From positions 226,822 to 290,821 of the forward strand of contig WELB01000150.1 of NCBI GenBank assembly GCA_009602725.1: 64,000 bases of DNA. Direction: 5' to 3'. Below, piece after piece: positions 13,921 through 25,445 of this stretch. Position 1 is the first letter of the stretch. Each line of letters starts with the position of its first letter. Below the pieces are notes generated by a model that saw only the letters and a list, made by a program, of their open reading frames with translations, ran no database searches and had not been told where the DNA came from. This stretch comes from Spirogloea muscicola (lineage: Eukaryota; Streptophyta; Zygnematophyceae; Spirogloeales; Spirogloeaceae). A program made the position numbers and the translations under genes.

Positions 13921-14530
13921 ACCACGCCGGCCTTGGAAGCCGTGTAGAACTCGTTGTCCACAAGAGTAGTGGCTAAAGAGTAAGGGCTAAGTGACGCTTA
14001 CCAAATTGCCGCTGACTAGTGCTCAAAGCGCTTTGACGCGCATAAAGAATTGCACACAGCTCTACTTCTGAGACACCCACAGTGTGCTTCCGTAGCTGAA
14101 GTTTGAATGAAGCCAAGAAGCTTCTGCATGTCCTCCAAGCCATCACATTAATTGTCCTGTACATGCCATGGCCTCCTGCACGAAATAAGCTTGAACATTT
14201 CAATATGTGAATCATTCTTGCTCTTTGCCGCAACTTATAGGACAGGCCGTCAGTCAGGAGGCAGGGAAATCCTTACAAATGATATACTGTAAGGTACAAG
14301 CCTAATCTGCGCATGAGACAGGAATCTTTGCAGGCCCACCTGCATTTGGAGTATGTGGCCAGGAGTACACAGCTTGCTGTACTGTCAGTTTGCTGCGCTG
14401 CATTCACACAGCCCATGTCTTGACCCTCGGGGGCGCCAGCTGGAGAGCAAGGCTGCCCGGTTGCGCCTGCATCAGACCCTTGCCCTCTTGCACCTCCTCC
14501 AACAGCGACAGCTGCCAGCCATGGCTGTTG
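13921..14530. other. Convergent 3' region between NRDE2 and VPS8
   Basis: About 600 bases holding the two facing 3' UTRs. AT content rises compared with the flanking exons. I see no additional gene; one short plus-strand frame at 14353-14604 overlaps the VPS8 end and is not supported. Confidence 0.6.
14273..14292. terminator. Facing TGTAA poly(A) signals
   Basis: TGTAA on the plus strand at 14288-14292 could serve NRDE2. TGTAA on the minus strand (TTACA at 14273-14277) could serve VPS8. TGTAA is the usual chlorophyte polyadenylation signal. If both are used, the two transcripts would overlap slightly at their ends. No RNA evidence is available here. Confidence 0.4.
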
Positions 14531-17500
14531 TCAGCGACAAGGCCTACACAGCGATCCTTCGCATGCTGCCAGACAGGGGCGAGCTGCGAGGAGCAGAGCA
14601 GTAGTGGTTACCCGAGAGCGCGCCAACTTGTAAGCCGATGGGCGCGCCACAGCCTGAAGCTGCTGTGCAGGCTGTTTCGCAATCAACGGCCTCCGGGCGG
14701 GTGGCCTGGCCTTCCCACCTGAAGCTGCCCGAGCTGAGGGCATGCTCGGGCTGCAGATCCTGCAGACGTCCTCTGTGCCAGCAAGGGCTTCGGCGCCAGC
14801 GCAGGATTCGTGCATCAAGTGACCACAGGGGAACACTTGCAGTGCCAAGGTGGTACCAGTCACCGCCTGACCGCACACCTGGCACGATGCTGCCCGCGGC
14901 GCGAGCCCTAACTGGTGGCCGCGAGTTGCTTGCAGCACCTGGTTGAAAGCCGCACTTTCCAGCACATGCCTAGCTGCATTCTGCATGCAAGGCCAGCAAA
15001 TGTTTCCAACATCAACCCAACCCCAACCATCACCTACTCATCAGCAGCTTTGGAAGCGGAGTTGATCAGAGGCAAGCAGGGAATGTGTAAGAGCCGGTCT
15101 CACATGGAGGGCAAGGTCGTGAGCAAGAGAGGTAAGCATCGTGTGCAGGGTGGGCCGCAGCGTGGCCACCGTCGACAGTGAAGCATGGGCAAGCAGCCAG
15201 GCCAGGGCTGACGTCTGCGGCACATATCCAGCCATTGCCTCCACAACCACTTGCACTTCCTGTGATATTGCCGCACGTAGACATCTGCCTGCAGCATACT
15301 CCTTCCGCTTGCCTTGGAGAGGCTTCATAAGCCTAATAAATGGCAACAAGGATATCAATCAGCACTAGCCGAGTCCTCTAAGGCAGTGGAGCCCTGAGCA
15401 AATGATGACCAGCAGCTGTCCACTTACGTCTGCAAGAGCCTGAACCACAGGGCCTCGGATTCCGAATTGTCAAGCCGGAGTGAGTTTCGCTGACAGAGGG
15501 CCACAGCTGAGTCTCTGGCCCTCTGCAGACTGCCAAACTGGGGGGTACTGGAGAGACTTTCAGTTGCCCGTGTTGTGTCCATATCTTGAAGCGCAGTGAC
15601 CAGTCTTCGCAGTCGGACCCGAAGGACGCGCAAATATATGCCAAGGGCTGCCGCAACGTCGCCCATCCGCTCCAAAAGAAATATGGTGGCATCTTCTACT
15701 TTATACTGCCGACACAACTCCAGGCACTGCTCCAGGCGGTAAGCCTCGTGGCCTTCCAAGAATGGCAAAACACCCCGGCGCTCAAAACGACATAGCAGCT
15801 GCAAGCATGGACAAGGCTCCTGTCAGATCCAAGGGCTATGTTGATGGAGTACATACGACAGTTGGGCTGATAGACCCTTGAGAGGGAACAGAACCCCCCT
15901 TAAGATGGCCACGATGGATGCTCAGAATTGCAGATTGCCAAGCGAAGCTACTACTGCTCGCCTTTGGCTCAGTGCAATGAGATCTCGAAGCTCGCCTGAA
16001 CATAGAGCTCCGCTGTAGCGGCTGACACGTGACATTGGGCTTGCTGCAGCAAGTCCACCAGGCTGCCAGGCGTGCCCAAGTGCAAAGTGCCCTTGCTCTT
16101 GGGTGCTAAGGCCGCCTGGCGACGCGCCTCCATCATCGCCTTCAAGTACCGGTACTGGAGGCGAGGATGTGAGCCCAGCTGCTGCAGCACACGCCCACTG
16201 TCGCTGCCCAGATGCTGCAAAACCACAGCTAGCATCGCTCGGCTGGAACAGAAAATGCAACAGGAACGTGCAATTAATGTATGAGAGTCTGGTTGAAGAA
16301 TTTGCAGTTGTGCTGATGACAGTTGGCACAACGTGCACAACGTAGCATGTCTCACCTGCTGAGAGCTGTGAGCGCTGGGATGTGCACAATAACAGCTTCA
16401 CGCAGGGCCGCTGCAGTCTCAGGGTTTTCGCTTTTGCCAAGGCTGGCATGCAGAAAGCGAAAGACAGCGGCTGGATGCTCACGGCCGCCCATCAAGAGGC
16501 CCTCAAGAGCTGCTGAGAGTCTCCCAGCTTGCATGTGCAGCATTGCACACACCTGCCACAGCTGCTTCTCTTGAGCTACATGCAGCAGCGCAGCTGCATC
16601 ATAGGCTGCGTTTGGCAGTGCCTCCAGCACAGCTTGCATTTGGCTCTCTCTCTTGAGCGCAGCCAAGTGGCCCAGGACCTGCATGGCATCTTGCTTGGAG
16701 GCCATGCCGATGCCTGCCGCCACGTACTCTCCTACAAATGACAGAACTGCCTCTTGAGCTTCAGAGCTCAGGCCTGCTGCCGCCGGCACTTGAAGCTGGA
16801 GTAAAGCATCCAACAAGGGCTGTAAGTAAGCCCGAAGCTCCTCTTTTGAGACACTGTCGAGGCCACGGAGGCTTTCACGCGGGCAGGCCATGGACAGGAC
16901 AGCCAATGTGGCCTCGTGGTCCATGAGCAGCAGCCATCGTAAGCGAGGATGGTTGGCTCCGTCTATGGCCTCCAGCAAGTGCTTCAAGAGCTCTGCACGT
17001 AGAGGTGCAAGTTGCTCCAACTCGATTTTCCCATGTCCTGCCACCAACATCTTGCAATTTTAGGAGCGATCCCAATCAAAGCAGACCACGGTGCCAATCT
17101 TGTAAAGAGTAATAAGTAGTAAAGTATGTAAGAAATGAGCATCTAAAAATCAGAAAGCTTGGATTTGTGCAGAGACTACCAACCGGGAGGAAAGTAGAGG
17201 CCTCTGAAGCAGTACTGGATGTAGACCAAGAGCTTGTATCTGCAGCACCCACCAACTTCCCAGTGAGATTCCTACTGTAAGAAAGAACCAGCATAACAAG
17301 ATCCAAATTCGGAGCAGAAAGAAGCACATGTCCAAATCAAAATGACTGGCAAACGGGCCAAGCAGTTGCAAGAGTAGCAAACATGCATTGCACCATGCAA
17401 GAGATGGGCCTCACCCCTGGGCACGAGCGACCGGGTCTGTGGGTGGAGAGCTCAGACACAAGAGCTCTGCAAGGGGCGTTACAAAGTCACCAAGGCCCCG

Positions 17501-20500
17501 TGTGAAGATGTAAATCAGAGCACTGTGCAAGCGGTGCTCCCGACACAGCCTCGCGACCTGTTCAGGCAAAAGTGGATTGTCAGCAGCTACCTCATGGTGC
17601 CTGACATGGCCGTGCAGCTGCCCACTGACTGGCATCATCGTAAGAAGCCCTACCTGATTGAAGTCGAGGCTAGCGAGGTCCATATGGAGGATGCACTGCT
17701 CAACCCGCAGCAGCCACCCTCTCTCACTGTAATGCTCCACTAGAGCCTGCATGACCTGCCATGGTATCCAAGCTCGTAAGTTGACCAGTGAATGCTGTGT
17801 AAATCATGTACAGCCCAAGAGTCAAACCGTGTAGACCAGGTGACAACTCTTAGTGGCTGTACAGGGTCACAAGGATGCCAAGTTGCTGAAGAGGGATGCG
17901 CAACTAGTACCCTTGCCAAGACAGACGTGAATAAGGAGCCTTGCATACCTCTGGAGCAAGGCCTGGTAGCAGATCCTTCAAGATGTATGGCTCTAGGAGC
18001 TCTAAAAACGCACCTGGGGAAAGCGCCAACTCATGTCAGCAGGGGCAACTTCTACTGCACAATTGTCTCCCTTTCTCACACCTATTTGGCTGCACGGAAC
18101 CTGAGTACCAAGGTGGACACACTACCTCGCTGACCCACGGTTACGAACTGTCCAAAAACAGTCTCAAAGAGCACGTCTGTGCGCTTGATGTGGACCAAGA
18201 ACTCAATGGCCACGCCACCGATCCTGGCATACTGCTCCCGCGTGGTGAGCTCGACTTGACCCTGCTTGCTCTCCTCCTGCCCTCCTGGTTGAGCTTCAGC
18301 AGTACTGCTGGATTGAGGAGCACCCTGGCTGGAGTAGCTTGGGTCTGTGCAATCTGCAGCTCGATGTCGTAGTTGATTGTCCAGTTGTGCAGCATCTGTA
18401 GTAGGCACTGCAGATGAGGCAAGAGCAATCTGGACGTACTCAAAAGCTTCAGTGATATATGCAGCCAGAAGCTCGAGCAAGACGGGCTGAATAGCTGTCT
18501 GAAGCGCCGGCAAAGCCTGCGGAAGGCCAGTCACGCCCCGAGCATGGCCCTCCCAGAGCTCCATGGCAATGCCAAATGCACCCATCCAGTCACCCGCATC
18601 CTGCGATCTTGATTCAGCTGTAAGGCCTTCATCGTAAGGAGGAGCGCCAAGAGCCGTCATTGCAGCAACCAAATGCTGAACACAAGACATTCACCTGCAG
18701 CGTACGAATGCGGTCTTGCCAAGGTAGAAGGCGAGCGTAGAGGAGCTGCTGTGGCGCGAGCACAAAGAGAGCAGCTCCGCAAGCGACCACCGAGGAGTGG
18801 AAGCTGTGCTCCTGCCCAAAGTGCGAGTGGTGCACTGGCAAGAGGCCAGAGGCACTGCCACTCACTTCTAGCATGCTGCCATGCTCGATGGCCTCGCCAC
18901 TCGACGAGAAGAGCCACAGCTCCATTGCAGTAGTCAACACAACCACGACCTGCAGAGCCCACACGCCGGCAGCACCTTGATAACTCTAGCACGTGCTCCA
19001 TATGGTATTGGGACCTGTGTGCTGATACAATGGATGAGGAGCAGACAATGCGCGTCGGCTTGCCTGGCTGTTGAGCCAGGCCACGGCGATGGCATCGTGG
19101 TCCAGCTGCTTCTTGAAGATCGGCGCGTCTGACCTTGAGACGTAGAGGACCTGAAAGTCCCGGCCCCAGACCAGCGCAAGCAGCTTCTCCTCGTCTGCAC
19201 TGGCAGCATCTGCTGCAGCTCGCATCCTCCTCCATGCCACGTACGGCAGGGCAGTCTCACGCACGCCTGGTGGCCTTGCCAGTCTTGCAATCACCTCCAG
19301 GTTCGGTACCAACTTCACCACAAGAGCCATCAGCTGCGTGACAACCACCAGCACGCCTCCCGTGTCCTCAGGGAGCGGCACAGATGGAGATGCCAGGTTG
19401 CCTCCTTGGAGCAGCAGCTTCTTGCTGGCGTCGCCCATGCCGCCCATCATGTCACCAACACCGCCCATCACGCCACCCACCATGCCACTGAGTCGGGCCC
19501 CTGCTCCCCCACCTTGAGCGCCAGGGCTTGAAGCCTGCGCCGCCAAAGCCACTGCTGGTGGCACAGGAGGCCCCTCTGGCGCTGGAGTCGTGCAATCGAA
19601 AAGCAGTGGAGCGAGGGCAAGAACGGGGCCACCCCTCTGCCCGTCCAATAAGCACTGCAGGACACGCAATGCACACAGTGACCGCTCTGCTGCATCAGAG
19701 TGGCTCTTTGGGTCACGACCTATGGCAAGTGGCCGCCCAGCTGCCATGGCTGTGCTGCCCAAACCCCCCAGCCCTACTTGCGGGACCGAAAAGCATTTGA
19801 GGCCTCGCTAATCACACAATGTCAGCACGATGTCAAGTCACCAGCCTGTCCGGGCAGGGGAGCGAGGAGGAGCGACTGCTGACCTGCGTGGTCACCGTGA
19901 ATCGCCGCAGCAGCGGCAGCGCCGACAGTATGTGCAGCAGCACGACGCCACGAGCATCAGCAGTGACAACCCGTGGAGGACGGCTGGCAGAAGCCCCCAC
20001 CGGCTGCCCGAGAAATGCCACGTGCACAACCGGGGCAGAATGCTCGCCCACGATTGCTTTGGCCACCACGCCCTTGAGGACGTCCCAAAGGAGCACTCCG
20101 CCGCTGCCGTACCCTGCCAGCAACAGATCGCCGTTTGGGCTGAAGTCCAGCGCCAGCACCCCCGCCTTGACGACGCCCGCCGCTGCTCCTCCCACGCTGC
20201 CCGCTCCCAGCACCGCCCACTGCTTGTCGGAGACGGCGCCGCTGCCGCCGCCGTCCGACCTGCGGAGGACCAGCACAGGCCCTTGCGCCATCCCGACCGC
20301 CACGTACATTCTGTGCACCGCCAACGCCTGCGGGGGGCCGTGATGGTCTCGAGGCAGGGCGCCACTGAGCAGCGCCGCGGCGAACTGGCTCAGCATGCCG
20401 ACCTGCAGCAGGCCAATGGCCGCCTTGCCCTGCCGGATGCCCTCCAGCTGCATGGGCTGCGCCGCAGCGCCCTCCTCCCAGTCCTGCCCGCGGAACGACG

Positions 20501-21362
20501 CCCTGCGCTCCTCTTCCTCCGCGTGAACCAGCGATGCAGGCAGCAGCGCGGTGGGCCAGCACTGCGTTGAGCTCGCCCGCACCTCGTCCGGGTCCACTGC
20601 TTCGTCTTCCGCTGCTGCTGAGGCGTACAACCCCTCCTCTTCTTTCTCTGTCGCGCCATCCTTCTCTGCCTCCTCCTCCTCTCCAATATCCTCCTCCTCC
20701 TCCTCCTCCTCCTCCTCCTCCTCCTCCTCCTCCTCCTCCTCCTCCTCCTCCTCCTCCTCCTCCTCCTCCTCCTTATCGTCCTCCTCCTCCTCCTCCTCCT
20801 CTCCCTCCACGAGCGCCCCACCCTCCTCCTGACCATGCGGCGCCTGCTCCTTGCCCTCCGTCAAGTGCAAGCCCAACTGCTCCTGTTCCTGCTGCTGATC
20901 CTCAACTCCGCCCCCTCCCTCCCTGCCAGCGCTTGCACCACCCGAAGAGGTCACGGTGCGCCGCAGGCCCTCTGCCGAACGCCCGACCTGCTGAGAAGCG
21001 TCCGCCTCGACGGCAACCAGAGCCTGCGCAGCCATGGGGGCCTCCTGCTCGCAGTGGCCTGCAGAGCGGCCCGGGACGCCGCTGCACGGCTCGTGCTCGT
21101 CGCCAGGAGCGCCCTCTGCCTCGACATCCCTCAGGATGTCCTCTACGGTGCGCCGTGGACGGCGGGCCCGTCGCCTGCCGCCGCTCGGTCGCGGCGCGCT
21201 CCCGGCGAGGCAAACATCGGCTGGGAAGGCCGAGCAACTGGTGGCCTCCTGCGCCCCGCCAGGAAAACCCTCCTCCTCGCCGTCGTCGTCCGCCTCATCG
21301 GTGTCGCTGGCGGCCGCGGTGGCAAGCAGAGCGGCGAGGCGCGCAGCCGCGGCGGACGCCAT
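14531..21362 (-). CDS. VPS8: VPS8, CORVET tethering-complex subunit
   Basis: VPS8 is the Rab5-binding subunit of the endosomal CORVET complex. Reading leftward: start MASAAAARL at 21362, an acidic N-terminal part with a poly-Glu tract, then a beta-propeller (YVAVGMAQGPVLVL, LALDFSPNGDLLLAGYGSG, LLWDVLKG; 20000-20330). Next come ALPYVAWRRMR and LLALVWGRDFQVLYV (19140-19260), GDWMGAFGIAMELWEGHARG (about 18510-18570), and IGGVAIEFLVHIKRTDVLFE (about 18165-18225). The diagnostic MQALVEHYSERGWLLRVEQC opens the 17411-17752 segment. Further helical exons follow at 16352-17050, 15970-16250 and 15424-15804 (VEDATIFLLERMGDVAAAL). A C-terminal RING (CQVCG, CGHLMHESC, CRIC) lies at about 14740-14885. Stop at 14531-14533. 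Multi-exon; splice sites are not fixed by eye. Confidence 0.88.
20691..20801. repeat. (CTC)n microsatellite encoding the VPS8 poly-Glu tract
   Basis: 82 uninterrupted bases of CTC period (20691-20772, about 27 units), then a short break and a second run to 20801. On the coding (minus) strand this is GAG repeated, giving a long Glu tract in the disordered N-terminal part of VPS8. Purity of the codons suggests recent slippage expansion. Confidence 0.95.
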
Positions 21363-21534
21363 GAGGCAGCTGGGGCTGCGGGGGAGCGCCACCGGCCCCC
21401 CCGGCGGCAGCGCTCTGCGGCGGCGCCAGTGAGGCCAGCGAGGGCCCCCGCCGCTGCTCCGCGGGCCCGGCCGGGGGCGTTGTGCCAGACCCTGGCGCCG
21501 GCCGGGGAACGAAGGCGCCCGGCCCGGTTCGCAC

Positions 21535-21645
21535 AGGAGAAAGAGGGAACCCATTGAGGATAGGGGCTGGAAAAGCCAGCCCAAAAAAGGACCAAAGTAC
21601 GAGAAGGGGGCCAGGGGAAGCGCTGAGTAAAACAAGCACGACAAG
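21535..21645 (-). mobile_element. LINE tail, second subtype, in sense upstream of VPS8
   Basis: Minus strand reads GGGCTGGCTTTTCCAGCCCC followed by ATCCTCAATGGG, nearly the same as the subtype at 7140-7262. It lies 170-280 bases upstream of the VPS8 start, in the same orientation as the gene. The VPS8 reading frame happens to stay open through it to about 21644, but the conserved start is at 21362. Confidence 0.65.
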
Positions 21646-21861
21646 CAACAAAGCAGCTACGTATTACGCAGTAACCCCTGCTAAGCAGCCTCAGGTCAGA
21701 GAAGCTAGGCTCGAGGAAGTGGGACCCATGGCCAGAGCCAGAGAAGTGCGCGCCCGGCGGCAGCAGCGAGCAGCGAGGGTCTGCCGGCACGCAGGTGCAG
21801 CGCACAGGCTTGCAGGCCAAGCTGAGCTAAGAAGAAGGGCTCGCCCATGCTAAGCAATGGG

Positions 21862-22040
21862 GACTCTTCCGTCACTCGTAACTACTAAGTGGTCCATCCT
21901 CCCCCGTTCTGCCATAGCCTCTTCAGGCCCCGCAGTCGCTGCTTAGCTCGTAGTTTGGCCCCTTCGCACCTTGTCAATTCTTTTCGTGCTGGCTTCTCAC
22001 AGCCCTTGCCCCCATTGGGAGAGCCACTTCTTCCGTCCAC
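21862..22040 (+). mobile_element. LINE 3' end with one tail unit
   Basis: Begins with the last codons and stop region (TCACTCGTAACTACTAAGTGG), then one full tail unit (CCCGCAGTCGCTGCTTAGCT, CTTCTCACAGCCC, CATTGGGAGAGCCAC). Only the final ~180 bases of the element are present. Confidence 0.75.
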
Positions 22041-22171
22041 CTGCAACTTCCTCCCCAGCTGGACTGGGGTAACAGAAGACGCATGCGGCTGCTGATAATA
22101 AGGAGAGCGGCTGTACCAAACCAGCCATGTGCATACAAGGGTGTACATGACCATTTCAGCGGAGCCACAGG

Positions 22172-22560
22172 CTAGGCAGACAGGCCGCTTGTAGCAACCC
22201 CCGTGTCAGGAAGAGAGGGGCGTGTCAGCAGTAGGAAGTCAGAAGAGCTGAGGGGAGGAAGAGCAACCCCGCTGCTCAAGCAAGACGCTGCTGCAAGGGC
22301 GCGACCGGCTCGGCGATGAACAGCAAGCGCTTGGTACCAATGTAAGGACATAGATAGACGCATGCGGTAGCAGGACACAAGACCCGAAGGACCGAGCTTC
22401 CAGGAAGTGCTGCACCCTATTCACGGCGACGCTGGTCAGCTTGAGAGCCAGCAGCGAAAGGAACGAGGACCACCTACTAACGTAATACCTGTGGATGCCC
22501 ATGGCCAGGGGGTGAAAGGTATCGCCAGCCGGGTGGTCCTTGTACTTAAGTGACTTACAT
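22172..22560 (-). mobile_element. LINE C-terminal fragment, reversed
   Basis: Minus strand encodes DHPAGDTFHPLAMGIHRYYVSR and a following C-terminal block, matching DHPAADEFVPLAVDVHGALG in the better copy. Diverged; the tail is missing or unrecognisable. Confidence 0.6.
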
Positions 22561-22689
22561 TTTTTTTGTTCGGCCACCTTCACAGCACAGCCGGTCTCAT
22601 AACTTATGGGAGAGCTCTTATCTCTTTAGGTCTCCGTATTATGTCGCCTTGTTTAAGTGCATTAGACTCTGCCTGAACACTGTATTGAA

Positions 22690-23495
22690 TTGGCCTCCCT
22701 TTCACTTCATGCACTCCGCGCGCCTTCTCTCTATCCCTTCAGCCATTGCCTTCCCTTGAAAGAGCTGTTCCATTTTTTCTGGGCTGGCTTTCACAGCCCC
22801 TGCCCTCTGTGGAAGAGCTCACTTCTTCTTCTTCTTCAATCCCAGGCTCACGCAGTGTACCTGCGGGCAGGCCGCGCTATGAGAGATAGACTCCTCCAGT
22901 AGGGGGCGATAGCTGTGATTGGCCACCCCAGAGAAAGGAATGAGCAGAGTTCGAAGGGGGCCAGAAGGGCTTTGAAGGTGCTATGGCTGCTGCTTCTGGG
23001 TCTCGTCCGGGTGCCTCGTTTCCAGCTGCAAGTTGCTCCGACTTGCGGCTGGTGACTTGGGGTTACTAAGCTCCATTCGCTGTAGTCTCCTGCATAGTGT
23101 GTGGTCTTGCCGCCTTTCGGCCCTTTGGACCTTGTTCAATTTCATCTGGGCAGGCCATTCACAGCCCCCGCCTCTTTTTGGAAGTGCTCACTTATTCTTC
23201 CAAGATTGCATCAGTAACTTGCAGCTGGAAAAGAGGCACCCAACGGAACCAGAAGCGCAGCCATAGCGCGACCTGCCCGCAAGTGCACTGAACGAGCCTG
23301 GGAACCATTGGAAGGATATGTATAGCCGCATGTGGAAGACGTGGGCTAAAACCGGAACACAAGGGAGAGAAAGACTCTTCCAGTAGAGGGCGATGGCTGT
23401 GATTTGCCAGCCCAGAAAAGAAAATGAAGAAAGTTCGAAGGGGCCAGAATACAGCCACAGAGAGAAAACCATTTCCACTGAAGCACACAGCGACT
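22690..23495. mobile_element. Mosaic of at least four short LINE 3' ends in both orientations
   Basis: Plus-strand tail at about 22770-22835 (GGGCTGGCTTTCACAGCCCC). A reversed tail at 22885-22970. A plus-strand protein end plus tail at 22975-23210 (FPAASCSDLRLVTWGY, GGGCAGGCCATTCACAGCCC). Reversed protein-end and tail pieces at 23215-23495. Each is only the last 100-250 bases of the element, so insertions have piled up inside one another. Confidence 0.6.
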
Positions 23496-23499
23496 CAAG

Positions 23500-24640
23500 T
23501 GGCCACTAGATGCTCAGTACCCCTATTTAGCAGTCGCAGGTCACAGAAAGTAGTCTGTCAGTGGCAAGTCCCCTGTCTATAGCCGGAAGCTGCAGCAAAA
23601 GCGCGACCAGCACCCAGACGCAGGGCGTGCCATTGACTGCTGCAGCAGTACTGTCAGGCGCACGCGAGAGAGCCTGCCTCGTCGCAATCGGCCTGCTCCC
23701 CTTGGGAACGTCGGGACACTGCGCTGCGTGCTAGCGGGTGCAGGAGCTCGAGCCAGCGAGCGTTGAAAGCCCCGTGGCATATCTGACAAGCTATACTGAG
23801 GCTCCTAACCACCACCACGGAAGCCATCAGCCTGGGCTAATGCCCGACCAGCACGCTGGTGAATCGCGAGTGCCTGGGAGCGCTGTGGACTCAATAATAG
23901 CCGCACTCTATAGCATGCAACGATGGCTTGCGGGACGCTAGAATGCCCTAAGCTACCCGCCCGACTACGTCGGCGGGCATCGACATGCAGTGCCAGGCGA
24001 TGGAGGAGGGAAACCACTTCGTTCCGTTGCCGCCATATATGTCCATGGCGCATGGGAAGAAGTGGTCGCCCCGGGGGTGGTCATGATAGTGCCTCTCCTT
24101 CTTCCTCTCCGCATGATGTGTCGGCCGACCTGGCACAGTCGTGTGTGGGTGCCCCTTGGTTGGAATGCGTCGATGAGAACGACGTCGAGGAGAAGACGAG
24201 GCCCACCACTCCGGGGGGTGGCCACCACATCCAGACGCCTGACGGAAGGCCTGCCACGCTTCTGGAGTACCGGCATCATGCCCGGCACCTCCATGGCCGC
24301 ATGAAGACCTGCCTCGCGCACCAAGCCATACATAGCGTCTCTGAGAAGATTGTGGGAGGCATTATAAGTTCACTTCCCTCGAAACATCGAAGCAAGTGAG
24401 CTGCCAAAGAGATTTCATCCTCCTAACGATGGCCACATTTACACTGTCGAATGCCAGCCAGACAAAGTGGAGGGAGGCCGAGATGGTGGTGGACAGCCGT
24501 CCGGAAGAGGTCGTCGGAGAGCCGGAGGGATTCGTAAACCGGCAAAGCCTTAGCCACTCCGACGCCCCCGGAGAGCTGATGGAGTGGAGACGAAAGAGCC
24601 CACGCCGATCCTCTTTGAGCAGAGCTTTGAGGTGGCTCAT
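23500..24640 (-). mobile_element. Reversed LINE copy, RLE-like domain to C-terminus
   Basis: Minus strand shows, in order from 24640 downward: SSPGASEWL (matches AASPGAAAWL), MYGLVREAGLHAAMEVPGMM, RRLDVVATPRSGG...LLLDVVLIDAF (the endonuclease-like block), then a C-terminal block with hydrophilic inserts and the end region near 23500-23800. It is the second-longest copy in the window. Frames shift at several places. Confidence 0.6.
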
Positions 24641-25024
24641 GGCTCGCTCATTGGCTGCGCATGAAAAGCGAGCTTGAGCCTTCAGGTCAGAGCACGTTGC
24701 TAAACCCTAAACCCGATCTGCCGCAAGTGATGGGAAGGAGCGGAGAAGGTCTCTGCGAACGTCAGACAGAGAGGTTTGAAAGGGCAGGGTCCTATTGCCA
24801 CGCCAGCTATTGCTGGTGCCAGTACTGGCCGACCCCTCCTGATGAAGCGCGTTGAAACTGTGGAGGCCACTTGGGCCCAACACCCCAGGTGCGCCGCGCT
24901 AGCCAGGTGAGCCAGAGAGCGGCAGCCAGGCCGCCCTTGCCTATGGGGAGTGTCATTTGGAGGAGGGCGGCAGGCGTTGTAGGGAGTGCCGGGTGGTCCA
25001 GCAGGCCGAGCAGAGCCTGTTGGA
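24641..25024. other. Spacer with one short telomere-like word
   Basis: No gene recognised. It contains the two-unit telomere-like word listed separately and otherwise unassigned GC-rich sequence. Confidence 0.4.
24700..24714 (+). repeat. Two-unit CCCTAAA-type telomere-like word
   Basis: CTAAACCCTAAACCC, the plant-type telomere unit twice. Too short to claim an interstitial telomere by itself. Confidence 0.4.
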
Positions 25025-25250
25025 CTTTCGTCAGGGGGATAGTTTACCGGCAGCTAGTCTGTCAGATGTGAGGCTCCTCACTCGTAACTACTAAGTGGTC
25101 CATCCTCCCCCGTTCTGCCATAGCCTCTTCAGGCCCCGCAGTCGCTGCTTAGCTCGTAGTTTGGCCCCTTCGAACCTTGTCAATTCTTTTCGGGCTGGCT
25201 TCTCACAGCCCTTGCCCCCATTGGGAGAGCCACTTCTTCTTCTGTTGGAG
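25025..25250 (+). mobile_element. LINE 3' end with one tail unit
   Basis: Encodes the last residues (FRQGDSLPAASLSDVR, LLTRNY), a stop at about 25091-25093, and a clean tail unit with GGGCTG (25192-25197), an 8-base loop and CAGCCC (25206-25211). Very similar to the 3' end at 8830-9048, so this subfamily is comparatively young. Confidence 0.8.
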
Positions 25251-25445
25251 GCTGACATCCGCAGCGGCATATATGTTGTCCACAAAGGTGGTGGGAGGAA
25301 CTGCCCGCTACAGGTAGGTTGGGCGTTGGGCCACGCACCAGGTTAGGAGAGCAACAGCCAGCTGGGAGTCATGCAATGTGGGTAGGGCTGGGAGAGTCTT
25401 AAACTGTCGCTCGATGGTTGCCTGCACCTCCTGCCCCACCTATGC

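Noticed and set aside
14353-14604. Plus-strand 83-codon frame with protein-like composition between NRDE2 and VPS8
   Set aside because: It overlaps the VPS8 C-terminal end, lacks any domain I recognise and lies after the NRDE2 stop; probably a chance frame.
20390-21364. Pro/Arg/Ser-rich frames opposite the VPS8 N-terminus
   Set aside because: Shadows of the CTC repeat and GC-rich coding sequence.
21363-21644. N-terminal extension of VPS8 by 94 residues
   Set aside because: The extension is mostly LINE tail and GC-rich upstream sequence; the start at 21362 is a better fit, with an Ala-rich beginning followed by acidic residues.
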